From Arthrobacter celericrescens (GTDB lineage: Bacteria > Actinomycetota > Actinomycetes > Actinomycetales > Micrococcaceae): a stretch of DNA of 37,264 nt. Made by a program: the position numbers and the translations under genes. Below the pieces are notes generated by a model that did not search any database, was not told the origin of the DNA, and saw only the letters and a list, made by a program, of their open reading frames with translations. This document shows positions 26,825 to 36,369 of this stretch, one piece after another; the first letter of the stretch is position 1; each line of letters begins with the position of its first letter. The stretch is taken from NCBI RefSeq assembly GCF_003614925.1, contig NZ_QYLP01000082.1, positions 1-37,264 of the forward strand, in the 5' to 3' direction.

Positions 26825-28291
26825 CTACGCGTCCGCCGCGCCGAACCAGGTGCCCAGCGCTTCGGTGAGCCCCTCGGCCGACCCTTCGCCGACCCACGCC
26901 ACATAGCCGTCGGGACGCACGAGGACGGCGGTGGGTGAGGGAACGTTCCCCAGCGCCGGCAGCTCCCACGCGCCGTCGTAGTTTGCCGCGACGTGCCGGA
27001 CCCGTGCGGCCCAGGCGCCGAGGTCCAGGGGCGGCCCGCCGAGCTCGAGCAGCACCGGCCTGGCCGGGTGAAGCAGTTCGAATACCCGCACGGTCCCATT
27101 GGGAACGACGACGTCGAGGTCCGGCATCCGGCGTCCAAGCAGCGGGTGCCCGCTTCCGGAGTCATTCGAGCCCGGGCTGTAGGCGACGTCGAGCCCGGTG
27201 ACCAGGGCGGCCACCAGCGGGCCCGCGCCGTCCACGCCCAGCACCTCGTCCAGCAGGTCCCGCAGCGCTTCCTGCCGCGGATCGGCCTTCTGGAACAGCG
27301 ACTGCGCCATGGTGTACTTTAGCGCCCGGGCGCCGGCGGGGTGCCGTTCGGCGTGGTACGTGTCGAGGAGTTCCTCGCCGGAGACGCCCCGCACCACCTG
27401 GCCCAGCTTCCAGCCGAGGTTGACGGCGTCCTGCAGCCCCAGGCCGATGCCGAGCCCGCCCGTGGGCGAGTGAACGTGTGCCGCGTCCCCGGCCAGCAGC
27501 ACCCGGCCCTTCCGGTAGGACTCCGCCTGCCGGGTGGCATCCGTGAAGCGGGACAACCACGTGGGGCTGTGGACGCCGAAGTCCGTGCCGAACACCTCGA
27601 CCAGCCCCCGCCGCAGGTCATCCAGGGTGGGCTCCGTGTTCGGGCCCAGCACCGCCTCTGTCACCACCACGCGCACCATGCCGTCGCCCAGCGCATGCAA
27701 GCCGTGGACCCCGCGCTCGTCGATCTTCCCGGGTTGGGTCAGCTCCCCGGTCACCTGCACCTCGGCGATCAGGCTGCTGCGCGTCGCGTCCGGACCCACG
27801 AAGCCGATGCCTGCGGCCCGCCGCACCATGCTCCGCCCGCCGTCGGCGCCCACCACGTACCTGGCCCGCAGCGATTCGCCGGAGCCGAGCACAACGTCCA
27901 CGCCGCCGTCGTCGGCCTCGACGCCGGTGACCTCCACGCCCCGCCGGATCCGCACCCCCAGTTCCTCGACCCATTCGAGCAGCAGCCGCTCGATGTGGTT
28001 CTGGAACAGCGCCAGCGTGTAGGGATGCCGGGTCGGCAGACTGCCCAGCGGAAGGGCGGTGCTGCCGAAGGTGGCGGCGGCAATGGTCGTGCCCTCGTCG
28101 AGGAACCGCCCGGCGATGCCGCGCTGGTCGAGCAGCTCAATGGTCCGGGCGTGGATTCCGCCGCCGCGCCTGCCAGCCAACTCCTGCGATCCGCGCCGTT
28201 CGAGGACCACCGGGTCCACGCCGGCCAGCCGCAACTCGCCAGCCAGCATCAAGCCCGTCGGCCCGCTCCCGACGATCACCACGTCGTGCAT
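26825..28291 (-). CDS. FAD-dependent monooxygenase (aromatic hydroxylase, PheA/TfdB/Rox-like)
   Basis: 488 residues. Group A flavoprotein hydroxylase features in order: N-terminal dinucleotide fold VVIVGSGPTGLMLAGELRLA, YVVGADGGRSMVRR with the DG motif (about 153-166), and GRVLLAGDAAHVHSPTGGLG (about 272-290), which binds FAD ribose and phosphate. The C-terminal thioredoxin-like domain of this subgroup is present. These enzymes hydroxylate phenols or inactivate antibiotics such as rifampicin. It heads an operon with an MFS transporter and a VOC protein, and is divergent from the glutamate dehydrogenase gene. Confidence 0.9.
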   Translation of the reverse strand: MHDVVIVGSGPTGLMLAGELRLAGVDPVVLERRGSQELAGRRGGGIHARTIELLDQRGIAGRFLDEGTTIAAATFGSTALPLGSLPTRHPYTLALFQNHIERLLLEWVEELGVRIRRGVEVTGVEADDGGVDVVLGSGESLRARYVVGADGGRSMVRRAAGIGFVGPDATRSSLIAEVQVTGELTQPGKIDERGVHGLHALGDGMVRVVVTEAVLGPNTEPTLDDLRRGLVEVFGTDFGVHSPTWLSRFTDATRQAESYRKGRVLLAGDAAHVHSPTGGLGIGLGLQDAVNLGWKLGQVVRGVSGEELLDTYHAERHPAGARALKYTMAQSLFQKADPRQEALRDLLDEVLGVDGAGPLVAALVTGLDVAYSPGSNDSGSGHPLLGRRMPDLDVVVPNGTVRVFELLHPARPVLLELGGPPLDLGAWAARVRHVAANYDGAWELPALGNVPSPTAVLVRPDGYVAWVGEGSAEGLTEALGTWFGAADA

Positions 28292-28463
28292 CCCTGACCA
28301 CGCCCCTTCCGCGTCCGATGGCCAGTATCAAGCAGGCAGGGGGCCTTCCCGCAAGCCCCGTTCCTGTGGTTTTTGTCCGGGCAGCACGCCATCATGGAGG
28401 GAAGCGGGAGGGCTGCGGTGCTGCCGGCATCGCGTTGGATACCCGCAGCGGAGGTGCCGTGGC

Positions 28464-31400
28464 ATGCCTGACGTTCCATCACCCGCGGAGCAAGGGAACC
28501 CGGCGCCAGGGAAAACAGCGCCGCCCCGGGTGACCGATGCCTTCCTGGCCGGCTACTTCGCGCAGCTCTCGCCGGACGAACTGCAAGGCTACGGCGCCGA
28601 CACCCTCCACGCCTGGGCGGGCCACCACCTCACGCTGGCGTCCGCACGTGAACCCGGCCGGGCCGCCGTCGGGATCCTTAACGAACTGGACGCGAGCATC
28701 ATGGCGGTGGTCGCCGAGGACCTCCCGTACCTGGTCCAGTCCGTCACGGCCGAGCTGACCCGGGACGAGGTGTCGATCCGCCTGCTGGTGCACCCCCGCT
28801 TCCACGTGCTTCGCGACCCGGTGACCCACGAACTCCTCGAAGCCTGGACCGGCCCGTCCCCGGACGGCGTCCTTAGCGGCAGTGTCCTGAACAGCAGCTT
28901 TCTGAACGGGGACCGCGGGGCCGGAGCCCTGGAGGAGGTGTGGATCGCCGCCGAAATCGGCGTGCTCACCGACGCCGCCGTGGCCAGGGAGCTGGTCAGG
29001 AGGCTGCACGCGGTGCTGGACGACGTGCGGACCGTCGCCGCGGACAGCGGCGCCATCCACGCACAGCTGGATGCCGCCGTCGCCTCCCTGGCGGTTGCTC
29101 CGGCCGGAGCCGAACCGCCGGCGGATCAGGCGGGCGAGCTGCTCCGCTGGCTCGGCGACGGCAACTTCGTGTTCCTCGGCTATGACGAACTGGAGCCGAC
29201 GACGGCGGGCGGCCCCGGCACGCCCACGCCCCGGCAGGGTTCCGGTCTGGGGCTGCTGAGGGAACCCCGCCGGGGCCCGGGCGCCGAGGCGCTGCCGCCG
29301 GTTCCGTTGGACGCCGAGGGGGAGGCGTTTCGGATGGCAACGTCGGAGCTGAAGTCCACTGTCCTGCGCCAGGCGTACCTCGACGAGCTGCGCCTGGTCC
29401 TGTATGACGGGGACGGCGGCGCCCGCGGTGAACGGCGCTTCGCCGGGATGTTCACCGCGGGTGCGGCGCATCACTCGGTACTGAGGATCCCGGTGATCCG
29501 GGACAAAGTGCTGGCCGTCTGCGGAAGCCTCGGATCCTCTCCTCGCTCGCACCCGGCCGAGGACACCCTCGCCATCCTGGAGAGCTTCCCGCGCGACGAA
29601 CTGTTCCGCATCGGGGCCGACGACCTCACCCGGCTCACCGGCGACATCCTCCGCGCCGAAGTGCGGCAGAAGCCGAGGGTCTTCCTCCGGCCGGACCGCT
29701 CCGGCCGCTTTGTGTCCGCGACAGTCATCTTCCCGCGCCGCCGGTACAGCACCGCCGTCCGGCTGCTCATGGAACGGGAACTCCGGCGGGCCTTCAAGGC
29801 GGACTCGATCGAGTTCGACGTCCGCCTGACCGGCTCGCCGATGGCCTTCGTGTTCTTCCGCCTGCACCTCTCCGATGACCGGGCGGATGTCCAGGCCGCC
29901 GGGACCGCCGGCGAGCAGTCCCTCGCGCTGGAACGGAGGCTCATTTCGGCCGTGCGGCCGTGGCCGGACGGCCTCGAGGAAGCGCTCCGCGAACGCTTCC
30001 CGGCGGCGGAGGCGGCCCGCCTGTCCGGGCGGTGGCTCGACGCGTTCCCTGCAAATTACCGTGCCGACTACGAACCGGAATCCGCCGTCGGGGACATCGT
30101 CACCTTCGGGTCCTTCAACCTCGACGGCGCCGGCGGGCGTCCCCTCGGCGATCCGCTGCTCACCGTCCATTCCGGCGCCGCAGCCCCCGTCGGCGATGCG
30201 GCCCCCGCCTCCGGGGACGGCGCTGCAGCGCCTGACGGCGGAACTGCCGGCGGAGCACGGATCCGCCTTTACCTGACCAAACCCCGGAGCCTCACCCAGA
30301 TCCTGCCTTTCCTGCACAACCTCGGCCTGGAGGTGATGGACCAGCGGCCGTACGAGCTGCACCCGGCGGGCGGGCCGGAGCTGTTCCTGTACGAGCTCGG
30401 CGTGAAGTATCCGGCCGGCGTCGACCCGGAGGCCACCAGCGGGTTGCTTGCCGACGCCTTCGTGGCCGCCATGCGTGGCGACATGGAGTCCGACAGGCTC
30501 GACGCCCTGGTGATCCGGGAACGCGTGGGCTGGCGCGAAGCCGCAGTGCTGCGCAGCTACGCGAAGTACCTGCAGCAACTGGGGACCACCAACTCCTACG
30601 ACTTCATCGCCGACACCCTGGTGGCCAATCCGCGTGCGACCAATGCCCTCCTGGACCTGTTCCGGGCCAAGTTCGACCCCGGACTGGCGGGGCATCTGCG
30701 CGCGGAAACCACGGGGAGGGCCCGGCTGGAGCTGCTCGCGGCGATCGACGGGATTCCGGTCCTGGACGCGGACCGGCTGCTGCGTACGTTCATGGACCTG
30801 GTGGATGCAACGCTGCGGACCAACTACTTCCTCGGCAAGGGACACCTGAGCTTCAAGGTCAACCCCGCCTCGATCGCGATGGCTCCGCTGCCCCGGCCCG
30901 AATACGAGATCTGGGTGTATTCGCCGCGGGTCGAAGGGGTGCACCTGCGCTTCGGCGCCCTGGCCAGGGGCGGCCTGCGCTGGTCGGACCGGCGCGAGGA
31001 TTTCCGGACCGAAGTGCTCGGCCTGGTGAAGGCCCAGAACGTGAAGAACTCGGTGATCGTGCCGGCGGGCGCCAAGGGCGGCTTCTACCCGAAGCTCCTG
31101 CCCGACCCGGCACAGGACCGGGAAGCGTGGCTCGCCGAGGGCCTGGAGTGCTACCGCATCTTCGTCCGTGGCCTGCTGGACCTGACTGACAACCTGGTGG
31201 TCACGCCCGACGGCGAGGCAGTGGTGCCGCCGGACGGCGTGGAACGCCACGACGGCGACGACTACTACCTGGTGGTCGCCGCCGACAAGGGAACCGCGAC
31301 GTTCTCCGACGCGGCCAACGCCCTGGCCTCCGACTATGGTTTCTGGCTGAACGACGCCTTCGCGTCGGGCGGATCCATCGGGTACGACCACAAGCAGATG

Positions 31401-33395
31401 GGCATCACGGCGCGCGGGGCCTGGGAGTCCGTGAAGCACCACTTCAGCGATCTGGGCATCGACCCGCAGGCCGACGACTTCACCGCCGTCGGCATCGGGG
31501 ACATGAGCGGCGACGTGTTCGGCAACGGCATGCTGCTCTCGCCGCACCTCCGGCTGGTGGCCGCGTTCGACCACAGGCACATCTTCCTCGATCCGGCCCC
31601 CGACGCCGCGGTGTCCTTCGAGGAACGCAAGCGGCTCTTCGGGCTGCCGCGTTCGTCCTGGGCGGACTACGACCCCTCGCTGATCAGTGCCGGCGGCGGG
31701 GTATACTCCCGCCAGGCGAAAACGATCGACACCACCGCGCAGGTCCGGGACGTCCTGGGCCTGGATCCCGGCGTCGAATCCCTCACACCCCAGGCGCTCC
31801 TGCAGGCCATCCTCCGGGCACCGGTCGACCTCCTCTACAACGGCGGCATCGGCACCTACATCAAGGCCTCTGCCGAGAGCCACAGCGAAGTGGGGGACAA
31901 GGCGAACGACGCCATCCGGATCAACGGCAGGGAGGTGCGGGCGCGGGTCCTGGCCGAGGGCGGGAACCTGGGCGTCACCCAGCACGGGCGGGTGGAGGCG
32001 GCCCTCGCCGGCGTCCTGCTCAACACCGACGCGATCGACAATTCCGCCGGCGTCGACTGCTCCGACCATGAGGTCAACATCAAGATCTTCCTCGACCGCA
32101 TGATCGCGGCCGGGCGGATGGCCGCGGACGAGCGGACAGGCTTCCTGCAGTCCATGACCGGCGAGGTGGCCCGGCTGGTGCTGGCCAACAACGCGGACCA
32201 GAACGTGCTCCTCTTCAACGACCGGCACCTGGCGCTTGAATCGGCGCCGGGCTTCGAACGGATCATGGACTGGCTGGAAAGCACCGCCGGCCTGGACCGC
32301 GGCCTGGAGGGCCTGCCGGACGCGGACCAGCTCCATGACCGGGTGGCCGCCGGCGCCGGGCTGACCGCACCTGAACTCTCGGTCCTCGCCGCCTACGCGA
32401 AGATCGAACTGGCCAGGGAACTAGTGGCAGGCGACCTCGCCGACGACCCGTGGTTCACCCGCGTCCTCCGCGGCTACTTTCCCCGGCAACTGTCAGGTCG
32501 CTTCGGCGCTGAACTCGACGGCCACCCCCTGCGCCGGCAGATCATCTGCACCGTGGTTGCCAACGACATGATCAACCTTGGCGGGATCACCTTCGCGTTC
32601 CGCGCCATGGAGGAAACCACGGTCGCCGCATCAGCCCTGGCCAGGGCTTTCATCGTGGTCCGCGAGGCCTACGAGCTGCGGTGGTTCTTGGACACCGTGG
32701 CCGGCCTGCCGCCGGAGATTCCGAGCGAACACGCCGTCGAAGTGGCCCGGCCGATGCGCAGGCTCCTGGACCGGGCAACCCGCTGGTACGTCACGCACGA
32801 CCACCGCGACCAGCCCGTGGCAGCGGCCATGGGCAGGATCATGCCCGCCCTGGACCTCCTTCGCACCCGGACCACCGAGTTCCTGCGGGGCTCGGACCTT
32901 GAGCGTGCCAAAGCCCGCCTGGCGCACTGGAACGACGTCGGGATGCCCCCGGAGCTGGGACGGCGCGCCTCCGACCTGCTGGAGAGTTTCTCGCTGCTGG
33001 ACATCTCCCTCGTGTCCGAGCACGTGGACGAACCGCTCACCTCGGTCGCGGACATGTACCACACGGTGATCCACGCGTTCGGCGTGGGAACGCTGCTCCT
33101 GCGCATCACCGACCTGCCCAGGGACACCCGCTGGCAGGCCCTGGCCCGCGCCTCGCTCCGGGATGACGCGTACTCGGCGGTCGTCGAAATCACCACCTCC
33201 GTCATGCGGACCACCCGGGCCGGCGGGACCTCCGGAGCATCGGCGATGGAACGCATCGAAGAGTGGGAGCGGGGCCGCGAGGAGCAGTTGCGCCGGATCA
33301 AGAGCACCTTTGCCGAAGTCATCGCCCCGGGACAGGTGGACATCGCCTCGATCGCCGTGGCACTGAAGCTCCTGCGGACGCTGGCGCAGCGGTAG
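28464..33395 (+). CDS. gdh: NAD-specific glutamate dehydrogenase, large (180-kDa) class
   Basis: 1643 residues from ATG 28464, with GGAGG nine bases upstream. This is the Streptomyces/Pseudomonas GDH-180 class, which converts glutamate to 2-oxoglutarate and ammonia. The N-terminal half has ACT-like regulatory regions, such as LTKPRSLTQILPFLHNLGLE. The catalytic core holds RWSDRREDFRTEVLGLVKAQ, the lysine loop PAGAKGGFYPK (Lys871), YDHKQMGITARGAWESVK, GIGDMSGDVFGNGML and LYNGGIGTYIK. A long helical C-terminus follows. An Ala/Pro-rich linker (about 571-595) interrupts the N-terminal region. Known members are allosterically controlled and used under nutrient stress. It is a single-gene transcript here. 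Confidence 0.95.
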   Translation: MPDVPSPAEQGNPAPGKTAPPRVTDAFLAGYFAQLSPDELQGYGADTLHAWAGHHLTLASAREPGRAAVGILNELDASIMAVVAEDLPYLVQSVTAELTRDEVSIRLLVHPRFHVLRDPVTHELLEAWTGPSPDGVLSGSVLNSSFLNGDRGAGALEEVWIAAEIGVLTDAAVARELVRRLHAVLDDVRTVAADSGAIHAQLDAAVASLAVAPAGAEPPADQAGELLRWLGDGNFVFLGYDELEPTTAGGPGTPTPRQGSGLGLLREPRRGPGAEALPPVPLDAEGEAFRMATSELKSTVLRQAYLDELRLVLYDGDGGARGERRFAGMFTAGAAHHSVLRIPVIRDKVLAVCGSLGSSPRSHPAEDTLAILESFPRDELFRIGADDLTRLTGDILRAEVRQKPRVFLRPDRSGRFVSATVIFPRRRYSTAVRLLMERELRRAFKADSIEFDVRLTGSPMAFVFFRLHLSDDRADVQAAGTAGEQSLALERRLISAVRPWPDGLEEALRERFPAAEAARLSGRWLDAFPANYRADYEPESAVGDIVTFGSFNLDGAGGRPLGDPLLTVHSGAAAPVGDAAPASGDGAAAPDGGTAGGARIRLYLTKPRSLTQILPFLHNLGLEVMDQRPYELHPAGGPELFLYELGVKYPAGVDPEATSGLLADAFVAAMRGDMESDRLDALVIRERVGWREAAVLRSYAKYLQQLGTTNSYDFIADTLVANPRATNALLDLFRAKFDPGLAGHLRAETTGRARLELLAAIDGIPVLDADRLLRTFMDLVDATLRTNYFLGKGHLSFKVNPASIAMAPLPRPEYEIWVYSPRVEGVHLRFGALARGGLRWSDRREDFRTEVLGLVKAQNVKNSVIVPAGAKGGFYPKLLPDPAQDREAWLAEGLECYRIFVRGLLDLTDNLVVTPDGEAVVPPDGVERHDGDDYYLVVAADKGTATFSDAANALASDYGFWLNDAFASGGSIGYDHKQMGITARGAWESVKHHFSDLGIDPQADDFTAVGIGDMSGDVFGNGMLLSPHLRLVAAFDHRHIFLDPAPDAAVSFEERKRLFGLPRSSWADYDPSLISAGGGVYSRQAKTIDTTAQVRDVLGLDPGVESLTPQALLQAILRAPVDLLYNGGIGTYIKASAESHSEVGDKANDAIRINGREVRARVLAEGGNLGVTQHGRVEAALAGVLLNTDAIDNSAGVDCSDHEVNIKIFLDRMIAAGRMAADERTGFLQSMTGEVARLVLANNADQNVLLFNDRHLALESAPGFERIMDWLESTAGLDRGLEGLPDADQLHDRVAAGAGLTAPELSVLAAYAKIELARELVAGDLADDPWFTRVLRGYFPRQLSGRFGAELDGHPLRRQIICTVVANDMINLGGITFAFRAMEETTVAASALARAFIVVREAYELRWFLDTVAGLPPEIPSEHAVEVARPMRRLLDRATRWYVTHDHRDQPVAAAMGRIMPALDLLRTRTTEFLRGSDLERAKARLAHWNDVGMPPELGRRASDLLESFSLLDISLVSEHVDEPLTSVADMYHTVIHAFGVGTLLLRITDLPRDTRWQALARASLRDDAYSAVVEITTSVMRTTRAGGTSGASAMERIEEWERGREEQLRRIKSTFAEVIAPGQVDIASIAVALKLLRTLAQR

Positions 33396-33458
33396 GCAGA
33401 GCTTCCGGGCCACATTTGTTCCTTCAGAAGCCGGCGACTTGTCACTAGACTCGAACCC

Positions 33459-34850
33459 ATGACTGAGCAGGAAGGCCTCGTCACGTCGTCGCGCAGTCCG
33501 GCACAGCGTTCCCGGACCTTTGCCGGGATCCTGGTCAACACGGCCCTGGCGAACATCACGACGAGCTATCTGTGGTTCGCCCTCACGTTCTGGGTCTACC
33601 TGGAGACGCGGAACGTGATCGCCACCGGTGTGATCGGCGGGGCGTACATGCTGTTGATTGCCCTTTCCAGCATCAGCTTCGGCACGTTCGTGGACCGCTA
33701 CCGGAAGCTGGCAGTGATGCGTTTCGCGGCCATCTTCACCTTGGTGATGTTCCTGCTGGCCGGGGGAATGTTCCTGCTGACACCGACCGCCCGTCTGTTG
33801 GACCTGACCCAGCCGTGGTTTTGGATTTTCACCCTCGTCATCCTCGTCGGCGCCGTCGTGGAGAACATGCGCAACGTGGCCCTGTCCACCACTGTCACGA
33901 TCCTCATCGAACCGGACAAGCGGGCGAACGCCAACGGCATGGTGGGCATGGTCCAGGGCCTGGCGTTCATTGTAACGTCGGTCCTTTCCGGGCTCTCGGT
34001 GGGCCTGCTTGGCATGGGGTGGACTGTTGTTGTCGCGGTGGTGCTCACTGCGCTCGCCTTCGCCCATCTGCTTGTGCTGCGGATGCCCGAGGAAACCCGT
34101 GTTGCCACGACGGACGCCCACGGCGCGTTCGACCTGCGGGGCTCCATCGCGGCCGTGCTGGCCATCGCCGGCTTGTTCGCTCTGATTCTCTTCTCCACGT
34201 TCAACAACTTCATCGGCGGCGTCTATATGGCCCTGATGGATCCCTACGGCTTGGAGATGTTCCCGGTGGAACTGTGGGGGACGTTCTTCGCGCTTGGTTC
34301 CACCGGGTTCATCGTGGGCGGCGCACTCGTCGGCAAGTTCGGCCTGGGGAAGAACCCGTTGCGTTCGATGCTGTTCGCCGTGATCCTGATGGGGATTCTC
34401 GGGGCGGTGTTCACCCTGCGCGAATGGGCCTGGCTGTACGTCGCCGGGATCTGGCTCTACCTGGTCCTGGTGCCCGTGGTGGAGGCCGCCGAGCAAACAG
34501 TCATCCAGCAGGTGGTGCCGCTGAGCCGGCAAGGCCGGGTGTTCGGCTTCGCGATGGCGGTCGAATCTGCGGCAGCCCCGGTCACGGCGTTCCTTATCGC
34601 ACCGATCGCCCAGTTCTGGATCATCCCCTACGCGCGGTCCGAAGAAGGAGCCGCCCAGCTGGCGCCGCTGCTGGGCGAGGGCACCTCCCGCGGCATTGCC
34701 CTGGTCTTCCTCGTCGCCGGCGTCATCATGATCCTCACGGCCCTGCTGGCTTTCCTGACCCCCGCCTACCGCCGGGTTTCGGCGTCCTACGCCGGTGCGG
34801 CCGCCGAAGAGCAAGCCGCGGAGACCACGGACCTTCCTTCCCACGGGTGA
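33459..34850 (+). CDS. MFS transporter, DHA/MFS_1-type exporter
   Basis: 463 residues with about 12 membrane helices. It has an early FGTFVDRYRKLAVMR loop with an acidic and basic pair (MFS motif A-like), and EAAEQTVIQQVVPLSRQGRV in the second half. The pattern resembles macrolide-efflux-type MFS exporters, but I see no substrate signature. ATG 33459 has no ribosome site. TAGACT (33446-33451) ends seven bases before it, so this mRNA may also be leaderless. It follows the glutamate dehydrogenase by 63 bases. Confidence 0.85.
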   Translation: MTEQEGLVTSSRSPAQRSRTFAGILVNTALANITTSYLWFALTFWVYLETRNVIATGVIGGAYMLLIALSSISFGTFVDRYRKLAVMRFAAIFTLVMFLLAGGMFLLTPTARLLDLTQPWFWIFTLVILVGAVVENMRNVALSTTVTILIEPDKRANANGMVGMVQGLAFIVTSVLSGLSVGLLGMGWTVVVAVVLTALAFAHLLVLRMPEETRVATTDAHGAFDLRGSIAAVLAIAGLFALILFSTFNNFIGGVYMALMDPYGLEMFPVELWGTFFALGSTGFIVGGALVGKFGLGKNPLRSMLFAVILMGILGAVFTLREWAWLYVAGIWLYLVLVPVVEAAEQTVIQQVVPLSRQGRVFGFAMAVESAAAPVTAFLIAPIAQFWIIPYARSEEGAAQLAPLLGEGTSRGIALVFLVAGVIMILTALLAFLTPAYRRVSASYAGAAAEEQAAETTDLPSHG

Positions 34851-34942
34851 GCGGCGCCGTCCTTGTAGCGCGCCCTTGTAGCCCACCATGACCGGGGTTA
34901 GCATTGCCCCGCACCGGCGTCGAGCATAGCGAGGAGACTGTC

Positions 34943-35572
34943 ATGGGAGAAACCACCACCGACCCCGCAGCGTCCCTGATGGTGGACCTGATCATTTCCC
35001 TGGACGGCTACGCCTCCGCCGAAGGCTGGCCCGGGTGGTGGGGACTGGAAGGCCCCGAATACCTCGCCTGGCTGGGGGAGGAAGGCGAAAAGGGCTACAC
35101 CTTCCTGATGGGGGCCAACACGTACCGGGTGATGTCCAGCATGTCCCAGGAAGCCACGGACGAGGGCTCCGGATTCTCGGCGGACGAGGGCGCCGCGCTC
35201 ACCGGCCTTGACGCGGTACCGAAAGTCATCTTCTCCTCCACGCTCAAAGCGCCCCTGAGCTGGCCGAATTCGGAGCTGGTCAGTGGCGACGCCGTCGAGG
35301 CCGTGCGGCAGATGAAACAGGACGGGAAAGGGCCACTGACCACCCTCGGGAGCCTCAGCCTCGCCCGCTCCCTGCTGAAGGCAGGACTCGTGGACCGGTT
35401 CAGGCTGGTGGTGTTCCCCGTGATCACCGGCAAGACCGGGCGGGAACGGATCTACGACGGCTACCCGGATGTTGCGCTCGAGATGGTGGGCAGCCGGACT
35501 TTCGATGGCAGGCTCCAGTTGCTCGAGTACGTTCCGACGGTCCTCGATGGTCCGCCGGGCGGCCCGGCCTGA
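34943..35572 (+). CDS. RibD C-terminal/DHFR-like reductase 1
   Basis: 209 residues from ATG 34943, with GAGGAG six bases upstream; a TAGCAT -10 (34898-34903) lies earlier. The dihydrofolate-reductase-like fold of RibD C-terminal proteins shows as LMVDLIISLDGYASAEGW, FLMGANTYRVM, PKVIFSSTL, LTTLGSLSLARSLLKAGLVD and FRLVVFPVITG. It probably uses NADPH; the substrate is unknown. Stand-alone proteins of this kind are not riboflavin enzymes. It is convergent with a paralogue 15 bases away. Confidence 0.85.
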   Translation: MGETTTDPAASLMVDLIISLDGYASAEGWPGWWGLEGPEYLAWLGEEGEKGYTFLMGANTYRVMSSMSQEATDEGSGFSADEGAALTGLDAVPKVIFSSTLKAPLSWPNSELVSGDAVEAVRQMKQDGKGPLTTLGSLSLARSLLKAGLVDRFRLVVFPVITGKTGRERIYDGYPDVALEMVGSRTFDGRLQLLEYVPTVLDGPPGGPA

Positions 35573-35587
35573 GGAGCTTCTTCCGCG

Positions 35588-36184
35588 TTAGTGGCGCACC
35601 CGGTAGCGGATGTGGGTTACCAGCCCCGTGCCGCCCACCTCGATCGGTTCGAGCGAAAGGTCCCCGACGCCGTCCAGCAGCCGGCTGCCTCCGCCGAGGA
35701 TGAGCGGGGAGATATGCAGCCGCAGCTCGTCGATGAGGCCCGCTGACAGGAACTGCCGGGCCGTCTCCGCGCCGCCCGCGACGGCGATGTCCCCGCCGTC
35801 GGCGGCTTCGCGCGCCTGGGCCAGGGCGGACTCGATCCCGTCGGCCACGAAGTTGAAGGTGGTTCCGCCGTCCATCTCCAGCGGCGGCCGCGGGTGGTGC
35901 GTGAGTACGAACACCGGGGCGTGGTAAGGCGGTTCCTCGCCCCACCAGCCGCGCCAATCCGGGGCCCACGGGCCGGCTCCGGGCCCGGCGAACATGTTGC
36001 GGCCCATGATGTACGCCTGCGAGGAGAGGATGCCCTTGATTGCTTCGGCATTGGCATCGGGTTCCTCGAACATCCAGCGGTGCAGGTTTTCCCCGCCCTC
36101 GCCCAAGGGCTCGGAAGGAGTCTGGTTCGGGCCGGCCAGGTAGCCGTCGAGGGAAACGGTGAGATCGCAGGTGACCTTGCTCAT
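35588..36184 (-). CDS. RibD C-terminal/DHFR-like reductase 2
   Basis: 198 residues from ATG 36182-36184, with GGAGG upstream. Same fold: TCDLTVSLDGYLAGPNQ, AYIMGRNMFAG, PVFVLTHHPRPPLEM, IAVAGGAETARQFLSAGLID and LRLHISPLILGGG. It is complete and more typical of the family than its convergent paralogue. TAGGGT on the minus strand (36229-36234) may be its -10. It is divergent from hsp20. Confidence 0.88.
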   Translation of the reverse strand: MSKVTCDLTVSLDGYLAGPNQTPSEPLGEGGENLHRWMFEEPDANAEAIKGILSSQAYIMGRNMFAGPGAGPWAPDWRGWWGEEPPYHAPVFVLTHHPRPPLEMDGGTTFNFVADGIESALAQAREAADGGDIAVAGGAETARQFLSAGLIDELRLHISPLILGGGSRLLDGVGDLSLEPIEVGGTGLVTHIRYRVRH

Positions 36185-36287
36185 GAATTCCTCCCCAGGG
36201 ACGGGTCCGTCGAATGCACGTCAGCGTTACCCTAACGGTACTGTCCATCGGCGGGAAGAGAAGCTGCGCAATGGCTCGTGCTTCCCC

Positions 36288-36307
36288 GGTACGGGATTGC
36301 CCCTACC
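36288..36307. promoter_or_regulatory. Imperfect palindrome upstream of hsp20
   Basis: GGTACGGG (36288-36295) and CCCCTACC (36300-36307) form an 8-bp inverted repeat with one mismatch around ATTG. It lies between hsp20 and the divergent reductase gene, about 60 bases before the hsp20 start. It is not a CIRCE or HAIR element. It shares GGGA, GCCC and TACCGG with box 1, but not the full box. Confidence 0.35.
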
Positions 36308-36369
36308 GGCGGGCGCCGCAGGCGTGTTAAGTGGATAGGGGGATCCGCAAAGTCAGAAAGAGCAAAACC

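Noticed and set aside
28479..32336. Very long antisense open frame (1285 codons) opposite the glutamate dehydrogenase
   Set aside because: It is a mirror of a highly GC-rich coding strand. Its product has no recognisable motif, while the plus strand encodes a complete, well-known enzyme.
36185..36369. CIRCE or HAIR heat-shock element before hsp20
   Set aside because: Neither TTAGCACTC-N9-GAGTGCTAA nor CTTGAGT-N7-ACTCAAG is present.
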